From positions 1-64,000 of the forward strand of contig JAOARV010000065.1 in assembly GCA_025210395.1 (NCBI GenBank): a DNA stretch of 64,000 bases, given 5' to 3'. The position numbers were made by a program, and so were the translations under genes. Of this stretch, positions 27,128 through 35,208 are shown piece after piece (position 1 is the stretch's first letter; each line of letters begins with the position of its first letter). The notes beneath the pieces were generated by a model. The model had not been told where the DNA came from. It worked only from the letters and a program-made list of their open reading frames with translations, and made no database searches. The stretch is from Marinisporobacter sp. GTDB taxonomy: Bacteria; Bacillota; Clostridia; Peptostreptococcales; Thermotaleaceae.

Positions 27128-27642
27128 AGGAGGAATCTCCATTCTAAAAGAAGATTAATGATGGCTCCTGCTGCAATAGCTGTACCATATGGATAGGTAT
27201 TAGAAAGATCATCCTTGTTGATCATGGAAGATAATTTTACACCGTTCTTTAAGCTGTAAAGATAATAATAGAAAGATTTTAATGTAGTGTGTAATCGGTT
27301 TTGAAAAAGTAGCAGTATAAGTGCTATAAGTCCTCCTACAATTGCCATATAGATACTTGTATGAAATACAAAGGTAGGACCCTTGAGTGCGCCGATTAGA
27401 GCGAGAAGCTTTACATCTCCAGCACCCATTCCTCCCAAAAGGTATGGAATAAGAAGAATGAAAAATCCTACAAAAAAACCAATAAGGGAAGAAAGAAAGC
27501 TAATAGGACCATCTAAAAAAAGATGAGATAAAAAAGCAAGGATTAGACTTGGAAAGATGACCTTATTATAAATTTTTCGTTCCCTTATATCTGTAATAAC
27601 ACAAATACTTAGGATGATGATTAATAAATAATTGAACCACAT
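27121..27642 (-). CDS. tadV: prepilin peptidase TadV/CpaA (family A24)
   Basis: A 173-residue membrane aspartic protease that processes Flp, TadE and TadG-like prepilins. The two active-site Asp are visible in VITDIRERKIYN (about residue 18) and GMGAGDVKLLALIGA (about 75). Five or six membrane helices; the methyltransferase domain of type IV PilD is absent, as is usual for TadV. Confidence 0.92.
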   Translation of the reverse strand: MWFNYLLIIILSICVITDIRERKIYNKVIFPSLILAFLSHLFLDGPISFLSSLIGFFVGFFILLIPYLLGGMGAGDVKLLALIGALKGPTFVFHTSIYMAIVGGLIALILLLFQNRLHTTLKSFYYYLYSLKNGVKLSSMINKDDLSNTYPYGTAIAAGAIINLLLEWRFLLC

Positions 27643-27693
27643 ATTATCACCCTTCTTTCTTGAAAATCTTTGAAAAAGATTATTTATTGAAAA

Positions 27694-27721
27694 AAATGCC
27701 CCTACATTTTAAATGTGGGGC
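27694..27721 (-). terminator. terminator directly after the pilin gene
   Basis: On the minus strand GCCCCACATTT (plus 27711-27721) pairs with AAATGTAGGGGC (plus 27698-27709), followed by a run of T. It would make the pilin the most abundant product, with partial read-through to the assembly genes. Confidence 0.85.
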
Positions 27722-27732
27722 GTTTGTATATA

Positions 27733-27921
27733 TTAAGAACCTGCAGGAGGATCGATAGAATCGAGTGTATCAGTAAACATACTTGTAATTCTAGGACCGA
27801 ATAAAGCAATGATTGCGATAACTGCTACAGCAATAGCCCCTAAGATTAAACCGTATTCTGTCATACCTTGACCTTTTTCTTCAGTGATTAACCCTTTTAA
27901 TTTTTTTAGCACGTGAATCAC
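27733..27921 (-). CDS. flp: Flp/Fap pilin
   Basis: A 62-residue major pilin precursor: a basic leader (MIHVLKKLKGLITEEKG), a cleavage site before QGMTEYG, and the conserved hydrophobic helix GLILGAIAVAVIAIIALF. The Glu at +5-like position (TEY) is retained. A GGAGTGA ribosome binding site precedes the ATG. It is the second gene of the operon and is followed by its own terminator. Confidence 0.95.
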   Translation of the reverse strand: MIHVLKKLKGLITEEKGQGMTEYGLILGAIAVAVIAIIALFGPRITSMFTDTLDSIDPPAGS

Positions 27922-27936
27922 TCCTTTTACATTTTT

Positions 27937-28284
27937 TTATTTCAATTTAACTTTATGTCCTAACTTTGTCTGGGTTTTTTCAATTTTCCCAGCTGGAAGT
28001 TCTATAATTTCTGTTGTAAGAGGATGGACTTTTCCAATTTTTCCAGGACGTAAATTTTCTTCTATGGCTACAACTTTCTTAAAAGAATCCAGATGTAACA
28101 CATCAATATTGTAATTCATGAAAAAGGTGTGGATACCACGGCAGGGTTGAATATAAAGCACATCATCTGGAGGTAGATTTTTTGAAAACATAAGTCCTTT
28201 TAATCTTTTGTAAAAAGTATTAGCTATATGGACCCTTGTTGCTAAAATCTGACCATTATCTAGATTGACGAGCTTCAAGTACAT
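27937..28284 (-). CDS. DUF192 protein at the head of the Tad operon
   Basis: A 115-residue protein with the DUF192 pattern: ANTFYKRLKGLMF, the GIHTFFMNYNIDVLHLD core, and the C-terminal VIELPAGK-like stretch (IIELPAGKIEKTQTKLGHKV). Unlike many family members it has no signal peptide, so it should be cytoplasmic. AGGAGGTGA precedes the ATG. It is the first gene after the c-di-GMP riboswitch terminator. Family function is not established; recurring DUF192 genes near tad clusters are known, but the link here is inferred from position. Confidence 0.85.
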   Translation of the reverse strand: MYLKLVNLDNGQILATRVHIANTFYKRLKGLMFSKNLPPDDVLYIQPCRGIHTFFMNYNIDVLHLDSFKKVVAIEENLRPGKIGKVHPLTTEIIELPAGKIEKTQTKLGHKVKLK

Positions 28285-28295
28285 TCACCTCCTAT

Positions 28296-28334
28296 AAAAA
28301 ATTAACCCTGCCTTACCGAAAGGAAAGACAGGGT
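28296..28334 (-). terminator. riboswitch-controlled terminator of the Tad operon
   Basis: On the minus strand ACCCTGTCTT pairs with AAGGCAGGGT (one U-G pair, plus 28303-28334), followed by TTAATTTTTTAT. It lies between the c-di-GMP aptamer and the DUF192 ribosome binding site. Confidence 0.8.
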
Positions 28335-28354
28335 GATTAAGACAACTGATGAGT

Positions 28355-28455
28355 GCCTATCATCCTTCGGTAGCTGGCTGGCATAGTGTAAAATACACCG
28401 TAGCCCCTATAGTTTTGCGTCGCTGGTTTTCACCAGCTTTGCCATTATCGAGATT
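28355..28455 (-). promoter_or_regulatory. cyclic-di-GMP class I (GEMM) riboswitch
   Basis: The minus strand reads GGCAAAGCTGGTGAAAACC, then AGCGACGCAAAACTATAGGGG, then CTACGG, a variable hairpin closed by GTGTA/TACAC, and ATGCCAGCCAGCTACCG. GCAAA, the GAAA tetraloop arm, GACGCAAA and the CCAGNTNCCG end are the hallmarks of the c-di-GMP-I aptamer. It heads the Tad operon. Confidence 0.93.
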
Positions 28456-28479
28456 TTGTTGCACCTGATTCTTAACTAA

Positions 28480-28508
28480 ATTATATAAAAAAACACACTA
28501 CCTAACAA
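28480..28508 (-). promoter_or_regulatory. Tad operon promoter
   Basis: Minus-strand TTGTTA (plus 28503-28508), 17 bases, TATAAT (plus 28480-28485), about 25 bases before the c-di-GMP aptamer. Confidence 0.65.
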
Positions 28509-28526
28509 TAGGTCGGCAGAACTAAT

Positions 28527-28535
28527 TTCGACAAA
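28527..28535. promoter_or_regulatory. possible Spo0A box between Tad and TPR-like genes
   Basis: TTCGACAAA on the plus strand (TTTGTCGAA on the minus strand) is a full match to the Spo0A box. It lies about 20 bases upstream of the Tad operon -35, and also upstream of the divergent gene at 28704. Confidence 0.45.
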
Positions 28536-28703
28536 TTCTGACACGGGTCGATTGGAGGAATATTTTCAAAATTCCAAGGTTAGAATATTTATGATTACAG
28601 ATAAAGCTTTTGAGAAAACAAAGGAGGGTTTTATGGAAAAATAGAAGGATTTTGTCATAATGAATAGAATATCATATGTAAATGAGTGTGAGGAGGAACA
28701 TAG

Positions 28704-29138
28704 ATGAATTGGGATGCGCTTTTTAAAGAAGGAGAACAATTAGTAAGTGATCGAATGATCTCTGAAGCTATAGAACATTACAAAGGAATTATGGAAAAAG
28801 CAGAAGATAATCAAAAGATCTATTATTGGGCATTAAAGCATTTAGGGGATGTAGTAGGATATGCAGGGATTAAAGATTATCTTCAAGCAACAGATATTTA
28901 TCAAAAGATTATCAATGAATATGAGGAAGATGATGATACCCTATACAACTGGTGCCAATTAGATATTGCGAGAGCTTATTTGGAAATGGGAATAGAAATG
29001 TTTGAGAACTTCGATAACATAAAAGAAATTGTAGAAATGGAAGATAAGAACATGCAGGAATACTTTGGGAAGCTTCTTCAAAAAAGAAATGATTATATTG
29101 AAAGAGAAGCAGAGATTCTTTATAAGGAAAGAATGTAA
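28704..29138 (+). CDS. TPR-like helical protein, unknown
   Basis: A 144-residue acidic, all-helical protein. Two or three TPR-like helix pairs are visible (LFKEGEQLVSDRMISEAIEHYKGI; YWALKHLGDVVG; DYLQATDIYQKIINEY; CQLDIARAYLEMG). No membrane segment or signal. GAGGAGG precedes the ATG. It is monocistronic, divergent from the Tad operon and convergent with RNase HI. A protein-binding role is all that can be said. Confidence 0.75.
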   Translation: MNWDALFKEGEQLVSDRMISEAIEHYKGIMEKAEDNQKIYYWALKHLGDVVGYAGIKDYLQATDIYQKIINEYEEDDDTLYNWCQLDIARAYLEMGIEMFENFDNIKEIVEMEDKNMQEYFGKLLQKRNDYIEREAEILYKERM

Positions 29139-29166
29139 AAGACCTTCTAAATTTAGAAGGTCTTTC
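29137..29166. terminator. bidirectional terminator
   Basis: A perfect 26-base palindrome (29139-29164) with T-rich ends on both strands separates the TPR-like gene from the convergent RNase HI gene. Confidence 0.8.
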
Positions 29167-29719
29167 CTCTTAACTGATCCATTCCTTTATTGGCTAAAGC
29201 ATCAGCTACAATATTCATTTTTGTGATATAGATAAACTCTTCCATAGAAAAATGACTTCCATTCCATGTTTTAAACTTTCCATACCACTTATTTATTTGA
29301 GATGAATTGTCAATATTTAAGTGTCCCTTTACTCGATAAAAATGGATATTTTTATGTTTATTGATCTCTTCTAATAATTCCTCCCAAAGGTCTTTATTTT
29401 CTACGGGTGTTTTGCTTGCTGTAACCCAACCATTCATTTGCCATTTTACATACCATTTTTTTGTAAAGCAGTCAATAAGATAAGAGCTATCTGAAAAAAT
29501 ATTGATGATAAGATCTCCTTTTTTCAACGCTTTTAAACTTTCTAATAAAGCCGTCATTTCCATACGATTATTTGTCGTGTTTTTTTCTCCTCCATATAAT
29601 TCTCTTTTGTGTTCCCCGTATTCTAGCGTTGCACCCCAGCCACCTATATTGTTTTCATTTTGATTTCCAGAACAAGCACCGTCTGTATAGATATTAATCA
29701 TTTTCACTTTATTATTCAT
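29153..29719 (-). CDS. rnhA: ribonuclease HI
   Basis: About 188 residues. It degrades the RNA strand of RNA-DNA hybrids. The DEDD catalytic set is visible: Asp in INIYTDGACSGN, Glu in NNRMEMTALLESL, Asp in FSDSSYLIDC and Asp in NIVADALANKG, with the His of RVKGH. An insertion (NIDNSSQINKWYGKFKTWNGS...) between the His loop and the last Asp makes it longer than the E. coli enzyme. The start codon is uncertain (ATG 29719 or 29701); the frame overlaps the end of the upstream Cys-rich gene by eight bases, so the two are co-transcribed. Confidence 0.9.
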   Translation of the reverse strand: MNNKVKMINIYTDGACSGNQNENNIGGWGATLEYGEHKRELYGGEKNTTNNRMEMTALLESLKALKKGDLIINIFSDSSYLIDCFTKKWYVKWQMNGWVTASKTPVENKDLWEELLEEINKHKNIHFYRVKGHLNIDNSSQINKWYGKFKTWNGSHFSMEEFIYITKMNIVADALANKGMDQLRGKTF

Positions 29720-29975
29720 CACGTTCACTACCAATACGAATAACTTCCGTCATTTTTGACATAACATAATCATAGGCACCTTTACCATGAGGAATCAAAC
29801 AATCACTACAATCCTTGACTCCATTTGTATATTTGAAATTTCCACCACATTTGTCCTTTAGCATATATAAGGGACAAAAGCAGAATAGACAGTTGAAATT
29901 TTCTTGATCTTTTACTTTGTGACAGGGGAAATATTCACATTTGCTATTTTGGTTGAATTTAAAATTTTCGCTCAT
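29712..29975 (-). CDS. cysteine-rich small domain protein
   Basis: An 87-residue protein with ten cysteines in a pattern matching the Cys-rich small domain family (CEYFPCHK, FNCLFCFCPLYML, CGGNFKY, KDCSDCLIPH). Probably zinc- or iron-sulfur-binding and cytoplasmic; function not established. AAAGGAGATGA precedes the ATG. It is upstream of and overlaps rnhA. Confidence 0.8.
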   Translation of the reverse strand: MSENFKFNQNSKCEYFPCHKVKDQENFNCLFCFCPLYMLKDKCGGNFKYTNGVKDCSDCLIPHGKGAYDYVMSKMTEVIRIGSERDE

Positions 29976-30327
29976 AGGCTCATCTCCTTTAATAGATTTT
30001 TAGTTTTTATATATGGACTACTTCGTTTAAACAAGGAACTTTTATTGTTTCAATTATTAGTGTAGCATATTAGAAGGAGCTTGGTAAAGAGAGCAATATA
30101 TCTGTACAAGAATTACAAAAATCGAATCCTTTCATAAATCATTATAAATGAATGATAGAGAAAATGAGTTGCATTCCATCAGTAAAAGATACGCCGACAT
30201 ATTTTGACAAAATATATAAATGATTGATGATATAATTTTCTTAAAAGTAATACATAAATGAAAAGTAATGTTTAAAATAAAAGATGTAACTTTATGTTAT
30301 AAATATATTGTACTAGGGGGATAAACA
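29976..30327. other. divergent intergenic region
   Basis: No gene seen. It holds the leader of the minus-strand Cys-rich/rnhA pair and, on the plus strand, a TTGACA (30204-30209) with a TATAAT (30231-30236) whose 21-base spacing is longer than normal, so promoter status is doubtful. Confidence 0.4.
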
Positions 30328-31155
30328 ATGAAAATTGATTTTAACAATATGGATAGGTCAATATTTAATCAATTTGGAATGAAAACCAATGAATTAAATA
30401 GACGACAGCAAACTATTATAAATAGAATTGAAGATAATATAAAACAGAAAAATGATATATTGGAAATATCAAAGGAAGGCCAATTAAAATTAAAAATAAG
30501 AAATCTTAAGGAAGTAGATAAATTAGAAGGAAAAAAAGAAAAAATGGAAGAAGGATTAAAGAAAAAGCTAGATTTCTATAAAGGAGTTTCTGAAACATTG
30601 AAAGATGCACAAAAACTAATAAAAGAAGCTATGGATAAAAATACTTCTATGGAAGAAAAACAAAAGACACAATCAGATTTAGATGAAATGTTAGGAAATA
30701 TTGAAGATGTTGTAAATGGAGTTATAGGGAATAAGGAAAAAAATATTCAAAAATTAGATAATAATGCAATTGAAAATAATAATACTATAAAAGATAATAT
30801 TAAAAATAGTGATACATTAGAAAAAAATGGAGTAGATTTAGAGGAAAAAACATTAGAAGATAATAAAATAGAGGATGTGGAAAATAATAAAAAAATTGAT
30901 TTTAGTAAAATAGATATCTTAAAAGAGCCTTCAAAAGCCTTTGCTATGATAGGAATAGCTTTAGAGGCAGTTAGTGAGGAAATAGGAAGAATTTCATATG
31001 AATTAAGTAAAATAGAAAAAAAGATAGATCAACTTTTAGGCGAAGATGTGAAGAAACAAGAGATTAAAAATATAAATAATATCAATAATGAACAAAACAA
31101 CATAGATATACATAATAAAAATGATCAAGCAGATGAGAAATCAAAAGTAGAGTAA
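30328..31155 (+). CDS. coiled-coil, Asn/Lys-rich protein, unknown
   Basis: A 275-residue hydrophilic protein without signal peptide or membrane helix. Residues 20-120 and 205-240 predict as coiled coil; residues 140-190 and the last 30 are low-complexity, rich in Asn, Asp, Lys and Glu. An early NDILEISKEGQ stretch recalls a short motif found in several clostridial flagellar or secreted proteins, but that is weak. GGGGG precedes the ATG. It is more AT-rich than neighbours. Function unknown. Confidence 0.6.
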   Translation: MKIDFNNMDRSIFNQFGMKTNELNRRQQTIINRIEDNIKQKNDILEISKEGQLKLKIRNLKEVDKLEGKKEKMEEGLKKKLDFYKGVSETLKDAQKLIKEAMDKNTSMEEKQKTQSDLDEMLGNIEDVVNGVIGNKEKNIQKLDNNAIENNNTIKDNIKNSDTLEKNGVDLEEKTLEDNKIEDVENNKKIDFSKIDILKEPSKAFAMIGIALEAVSEEIGRISYELSKIEKKIDQLLGEDVKKQEIKNINNINNEQNNIDIHNKNDQADEKSKVE

Positions 31156-31204
31156 ACGAATCATTAATGGAGGATAGAATGTAATATATAAATTGAATAT
31201 AATT

Positions 31205-31258
31205 TTATAATAAATATAAAGTCTTCCTTGATTTAGGAGGACTTTATATTTATTATAA
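31205..31258 (+). terminator. long 24-bp stem-loop terminator
   Basis: Arms 31205-31228 and 31235-31258 match at 23 of 24 positions (the other is a U-G pair), loop of six bases. Unusually long for a simple terminator because the A/T flanks also pair. Confidence 0.7.
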
Positions 31259-31361
31259 AATGTAGTATGATGCGGACAATATTTAATGAGGGTTATAAGT
31301 GTGTAAACTAGGAGATTTTAAATGTATGATAGAATGAATCTGAATAGAGGAGGGAGAAAAA

Positions 31362-32045
31362 GTGTCTGAGAGAAAAATCCTTATCGTAGATGATGATTAT
31401 CATATTTGTGAATTGATAGAGCTTTATTTAAAAAAAGAAGGGTATATTGTAGTGGGTGTACATAATGGATTAGATGCAATAGAAATTTTTAAAGAAGAAA
31501 CACCAGATCTTGTTATTTTAGATATTATGCTTCCTAAAATGGATGGGTGGGATGTTTGTAGAGAGTTAAAAAGAATAAGCAATGTACCCATTATCATGCT
31601 CACAGCAAAGGGAGATACCTTTGATAAAGTTTTAGGATTAAAGCTAGGGGCAGATGATTATGTAGTAAAGCCCTTTGAACCACGGGAGTTAATTGCAAGG
31701 GTGGAAGCTGTTTTAAGAAGAACAAATACCCAAAGCTTACCTACCAAGCAAATGATTTTACCTCATCTTTTGGTTGATTTAGACCTTTATGTAGTGAAAA
31801 TAAATGATGATCCTTTTTCACTACCTCCAAAGGAAATGGAGCTTTTATATTTTCTTGTGAAGAATCAAAATAGGGTTTTTTCAAGAGAGCAGCTCATTGA
31901 AAATATATGGGGCTTTGATTTTGATGGAGATAATAGAACGATAGATGTACATATTAAAAGGTTAAGAGAAAAATTAAAGCCTTTAAGGGATTCATATGAG
32001 ATAAATACTGTTTGGGGTGTTGGATATAAATTTGAGGTGAAATGA
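31362..32045 (+). CDS. OmpR/PhoB-family response regulator
   Basis: A 227-residue regulator: receiver domain (1-120) with DDDYH acid pocket, phospho-accepting Asp54 in LVILDIMLP, Thr in IIMLTAKG and Lys in DDYVVKPFEP; then a winged-helix DNA-binding domain (130-225) with NRVFSREQLIENIWG and RTIDVHIKRLREKL. GTG start after GAGGAGGG. It precedes its histidine kinase by one base and an HtrA protease, an arrangement like envelope-stress CssRS-HtrA systems. Confidence 0.95.
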   Translation: MSERKILIVDDDYHICELIELYLKKEGYIVVGVHNGLDAIEIFKEETPDLVILDIMLPKMDGWDVCRELKRISNVPIIMLTAKGDTFDKVLGLKLGADDYVVKPFEPRELIARVEAVLRRTNTQSLPTKQMILPHLLVDLDLYVVKINDDPFSLPPKEMELLYFLVKNQNRVFSREQLIENIWGFDFDGDNRTIDVHIKRLREKLKPLRDSYEINTVWGVGYKFEVK

Positions 32046-32046
32046 T

Positions 32047-33462
32047 ATGTTTAATACGGTTTTTAAAAAGCTTTTAAGTACTTATTTTATTATTATTGTG
32101 ATAACTTTTTTGATTTTAGGATTGCTTTTTTCTCAGCTTTTTGGAAGTTACTTTTTTAATAGAAATACAAGGCTACTCATTGAAGAGGGAGAAAAAATTA
32201 ATGAGCTAGTGATTGATTATTTAAATGGATATATTACTCGTGAAAGGTTAAATTTAGAGCTACAAGCAGTAGAGCGATTTTTAAATACACGTATATGGAT
32301 TATTGATAAAAGGGGAATCATTTATGGGGTTTCTAGTGACGAAGAAAAATGGATTGGTAAGCAAATCACAATGAAGGATATGTTAGAGGTATTAAAGGGA
32401 AGTACTATTATAAAAAAAGGAATTTATGAAGAAGCAGGAAAAACCCCTATGGTAACGGTAGGCGTACCTATTTTTATCAATGGAAGAGTAGATAATGCCA
32501 TTATCATGCATTCCCCTTTATACGAAATTACAAAGGCTATAAAAGAAGTCCATAAAATTATTTGGACGGCGATGCTAATTTCTTTTTCTATTTCTATTGT
32601 TATATTGTATATTGTTTCAAGGAAATTAGCAGCACCCATAAAGGAGATGGGACAAGTTGCTCAAAAATTAGCAGAAGGAGATTTTCACCAAAGAGTAACC
32701 ATCTATGAACAAGAAGATGAAATAGGGAAGGTCACAAATACTTTTAATGTGATGGCAGAAAGATTAGAAAAAATAGAAGAAAATAGAAAGGTTTTTATAT
32801 CTGCTGTTGCTCACGAATTGAGATCTCCCCTAACCTTGATACAAGGTTTTGTACAGGGAATGGTAGATGGAACTGTTAACAAAAACGAACAAGAAAAATA
32901 TTTAAACATTATTTTAAGGGAAACGAAAAGATTGACTCAGCTTATTGCTAATTTATTAGATATACAAAAAATGGAGTCGGAGGAATATCCTATCTATCCC
33001 AAAGAATTTGATATAAATGAATTAATCGTAAGAACACTAATAAAATATGAAGAGGAAATCAATCAAAAGGGAATAGGAGTAAATATTGATTTTCAAAAGG
33101 AGGAACAGCCTGTTTTTGCAGATAAAGATGCTTATGAACAAGTCCTCATTAATTTATTAGATAATGCTATGAAATTTATGAAAGATTCGGGAAAGCTAAA
33201 TATAAAAAGCTATGCTTTTCGTGAAAAAGTATGGATAGAAATTCAAGACAATGGAATAGGTATGTCTAAAGAAGTACAGCAAAAAATATGGGATCAATTT
33301 TATAAAGGAGATGTATCAAGAAATAGAAATGAAAAAGGTACAGGATTAGGGTTGTATATTGTGAAAAAAATTATAGATCGCCATAGACAAATTATAAAGG
33401 TTGAAAGCCAGATAGGATTAGGATCAACCATTACTTTTTCCGTAGCAGTGAAAAAAAATTAG
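32047..33462 (+). CDS. membrane sensor histidine kinase
   Basis: A 471-residue kinase with two membrane helices (about 8-33 and 175-196) flanking an extracellular sensor of about 140 residues, then HAMP (SRKLAAPIKEMGQVAQKLAEGDF), HisKA with HELRSPL (His256) and HATPase with NLLDNAMKFM, DNGIGM and GTGLGLYIV. It should phosphorylate the regulator encoded just upstream. The downstream htrA gene starts 81 bases later and is a likely target. Confidence 0.95.
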   Translation: MFNTVFKKLLSTYFIIIVITFLILGLLFSQLFGSYFFNRNTRLLIEEGEKINELVIDYLNGYITRERLNLELQAVERFLNTRIWIIDKRGIIYGVSSDEEKWIGKQITMKDMLEVLKGSTIIKKGIYEEAGKTPMVTVGVPIFINGRVDNAIIMHSPLYEITKAIKEVHKIIWTAMLISFSISIVILYIVSRKLAAPIKEMGQVAQKLAEGDFHQRVTIYEQEDEIGKVTNTFNVMAERLEKIEENRKVFISAVAHELRSPLTLIQGFVQGMVDGTVNKNEQEKYLNIILRETKRLTQLIANLLDIQKMESEEYPIYPKEFDINELIVRTLIKYEEEINQKGIGVNIDFQKEEQPVFADKDAYEQVLINLLDNAMKFMKDSGKLNIKSYAFREKVWIEIQDNGIGMSKEVQQKIWDQFYKGDVSRNRNEKGTGLGLYIVKKIIDRHRQIIKVESQIGLGSTITFSVAVKKN

Positions 33463-33543
33463 TGTTTGTTCACAAATTGTTCATATTCTGTTCATAACCT
33501 TTTTTTAAAATAAAGTTATCAACAAGAAATAGGTGGTGATTTT

Positions 33544-34743
33544 ATGGAAAAGGAACAAAGACAACAAGAAATTATAGATGTCCCCACATTCTCTTATGTG
33601 GAAAATGAAAAAGAGAGAAAACCTAAAAAAATAGGAAAACTAGCCCTTATAGCAGTGATTATGATTTCAGCATTAATCGGGGGGGGGATTTCTAGCTATG
33701 TAATGCCTGTATATATATTTGGAAAGCTTATCCCTTATCCACAAAATTATTTTGGAACAGATGCAAAGCAAGTGATTCATGTAAAGCCTCAGAATACAGA
33801 GTTTTTAGTATCTGCTGTTGCCAAAAAGGCGATGCCAAGCGTTGTAGGAATTACAACAAAAAGCATTGAAAAAGATTTCTTCTTTGGAGCTAGAACATCA
33901 AAGGGATTAGGAACAGGTGTAGTGGTAGATAAAAGAGGATATATACTCACCAATGCACATGTAGTAAACAATGGAAATATAGCAGAGTTAAATGTATTAT
34001 TTGATGATGGAACAAAAAAGGATGCAAAAATACTTTGGCGGGATGCATCATTAGATTTAGCAGTTATTAAAGTAGATGAAGTCAATGTAACACCTGCTGA
34101 TTTAGGGGATTCTGACCATTTACAGGTTGGAGAAGTGGCTATTGCTATAGGAAATCCTTTAGGTATGGAATTTGAAAAAACTGTTACATCTGGGATTATT
34201 AGTGGACTCAATAGAAGTGTAGAAGTTAATAATAATGAAAGTATCGATAATCTTATTCAAACAGATGCATCTATCAATCCAGGAAATAGTGGAGGACCTC
34301 TTCTGAATAGCAAGGGAGAAGTCATTGGAATCAATACAGCAAAGATGAACTCTGGAGAAGGATTAGGCTTTGCTATTCCAATCAATATGGCAAAACCTAT
34401 TGTAGATCAGTTTATCCAAAAAGGTGAATTCAGAAAGGTATATATAGGGATTCAAGGGATGAATGTGAACTTATTTGAAAGAAGTACAGGTATTGATTTA
34501 GCTCCTGATGAAGGAATTTATGTTGCAAGAGTATATAAGGATTCTCCAGCAGGAAAAGGGGGATTAAGTACGGGAGATGTGATTATTGGTATAGAAGAGG
34601 AAAAAATGAGTAGCATGAACCAATTAGCCAAAAAACTTTATCAATATAGACCTGAAGATACGATTCATGTTAAAATCATGAGAAATGACAAAGAAAAAAC
34701 GCTAAAAATAAAATTACAAAAAATACCTAAGAATTATCAATAA
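33544..34743 (+). CDS. htrA: membrane-anchored HtrA/DegP-type serine protease
   Basis: A 399-residue envelope quality-control protease. One membrane anchor (about 29-53), then a trypsin-like domain with His139 (TNAHVV), Asp171 (LDLAVIK) and Ser249 (NPGNSGGPL), and one PDZ domain (about 300-390, EGIYVARVYKDSPAGKGGL). An acidic/basic cytoplasmic head precedes the anchor. It follows a two-component system, so induction by envelope stress is likely. GGTGG precedes the ATG. Confidence 0.95.
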   Translation: MEKEQRQQEIIDVPTFSYVENEKERKPKKIGKLALIAVIMISALIGGGISSYVMPVYIFGKLIPYPQNYFGTDAKQVIHVKPQNTEFLVSAVAKKAMPSVVGITTKSIEKDFFFGARTSKGLGTGVVVDKRGYILTNAHVVNNGNIAELNVLFDDGTKKDAKILWRDASLDLAVIKVDEVNVTPADLGDSDHLQVGEVAIAIGNPLGMEFEKTVTSGIISGLNRSVEVNNNESIDNLIQTDASINPGNSGGPLLNSKGEVIGINTAKMNSGEGLGFAIPINMAKPIVDQFIQKGEFRKVYIGIQGMNVNLFERSTGIDLAPDEGIYVARVYKDSPAGKGGLSTGDVIIGIEEEKMSSMNQLAKKLYQYRPEDTIHVKIMRNDKEKTLKIKLQKIPKNYQ

Positions 34744-34771
34744 GCCAGCATTGTAGCTGGCTTGATTTTTT
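34742..34771 (+). terminator. terminator after htrA
   Basis: AAGCCAGC (34743-34750) pairs with GCTGGCTT (34756-34763), then a run of six T. The stem begins at the htrA stop codon. Confidence 0.85.
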
Positions 34772-34876
34772 GAAAAAATTTATTGGATTTTCCAGAACTG
34801 ATAAGTTTTAATAGGGATAAAAACAAAAAAAGGTAGCAACCTAATAATGAACTCCAAAATTAAAGGAGGGATTTAT

Positions 34877-35053
34877 ATGGAAGTTCGTGAAGGTTTAATA
34901 CCAACAGCTTTAGGTTCTGCTGTTACAATTACAGGAGCTATTATGAAAAGAAAAGAAGTTGCACCTATGATTGCTGCAGGTGTTGTAGGTTTTGGATTGG
35001 CTCATATTCTTCTTGGAGCAGTAGATATGGTACAACATAATCCTAGGAGATAA
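34877..35053 (+). CDS. small membrane protein, 58 residues, unknown
   Basis: The ATG at 34877 is preceded by AAAGGAGGGA, so the longer frame from 34847 is not used. The product has a short polar head (MEVREGLIP), a hydrophobic helix (about 10-25), a basic turn (MKRKEVAP) and a second helix (28-48), ending in HNPRR. A two-helix hairpin membrane peptide with well-conserved Gly spacing; I do not know its function. Confidence 0.65.
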   Translation: MEVREGLIPTALGSAVTITGAIMKRKEVAPMIAAGVVGFGLAHILLGAVDMVQHNPRR

Positions 35054-35056
35054 AAA

Positions 35057-35088
35057 ATAGGCGAGGGAACACCTCGCTTATTTTTTTT
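35057..35088 (+). terminator. terminator after the small membrane protein gene
   Basis: GCGAGG (35061-35066) pairs with CCTCGC (35072-35077), then eight T. Confidence 0.85.
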
Positions 35089-35208
35089 ACAAAATTTATT
35101 AGTAGTGATAAATAACACAAAAACTAGATAAACTTTCAAGCCATATAAAAAGAAAAAACAACAGAAAATAAGAATGTAAAATAAATAAAAATAGAGAGGA
35201 GCTTGACT

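Noticed and set aside
28355..28455. A tRNA or other small RNA gene
   Set aside because: No tRNA fold or CCA end; the conserved blocks match the c-di-GMP-I aptamer.
30171..30200. Sigma-D (flagellar) promoter upstream of the coiled-coil gene, from GCCGACAT
   Set aside because: No TAAA -35 element at the required spacing.
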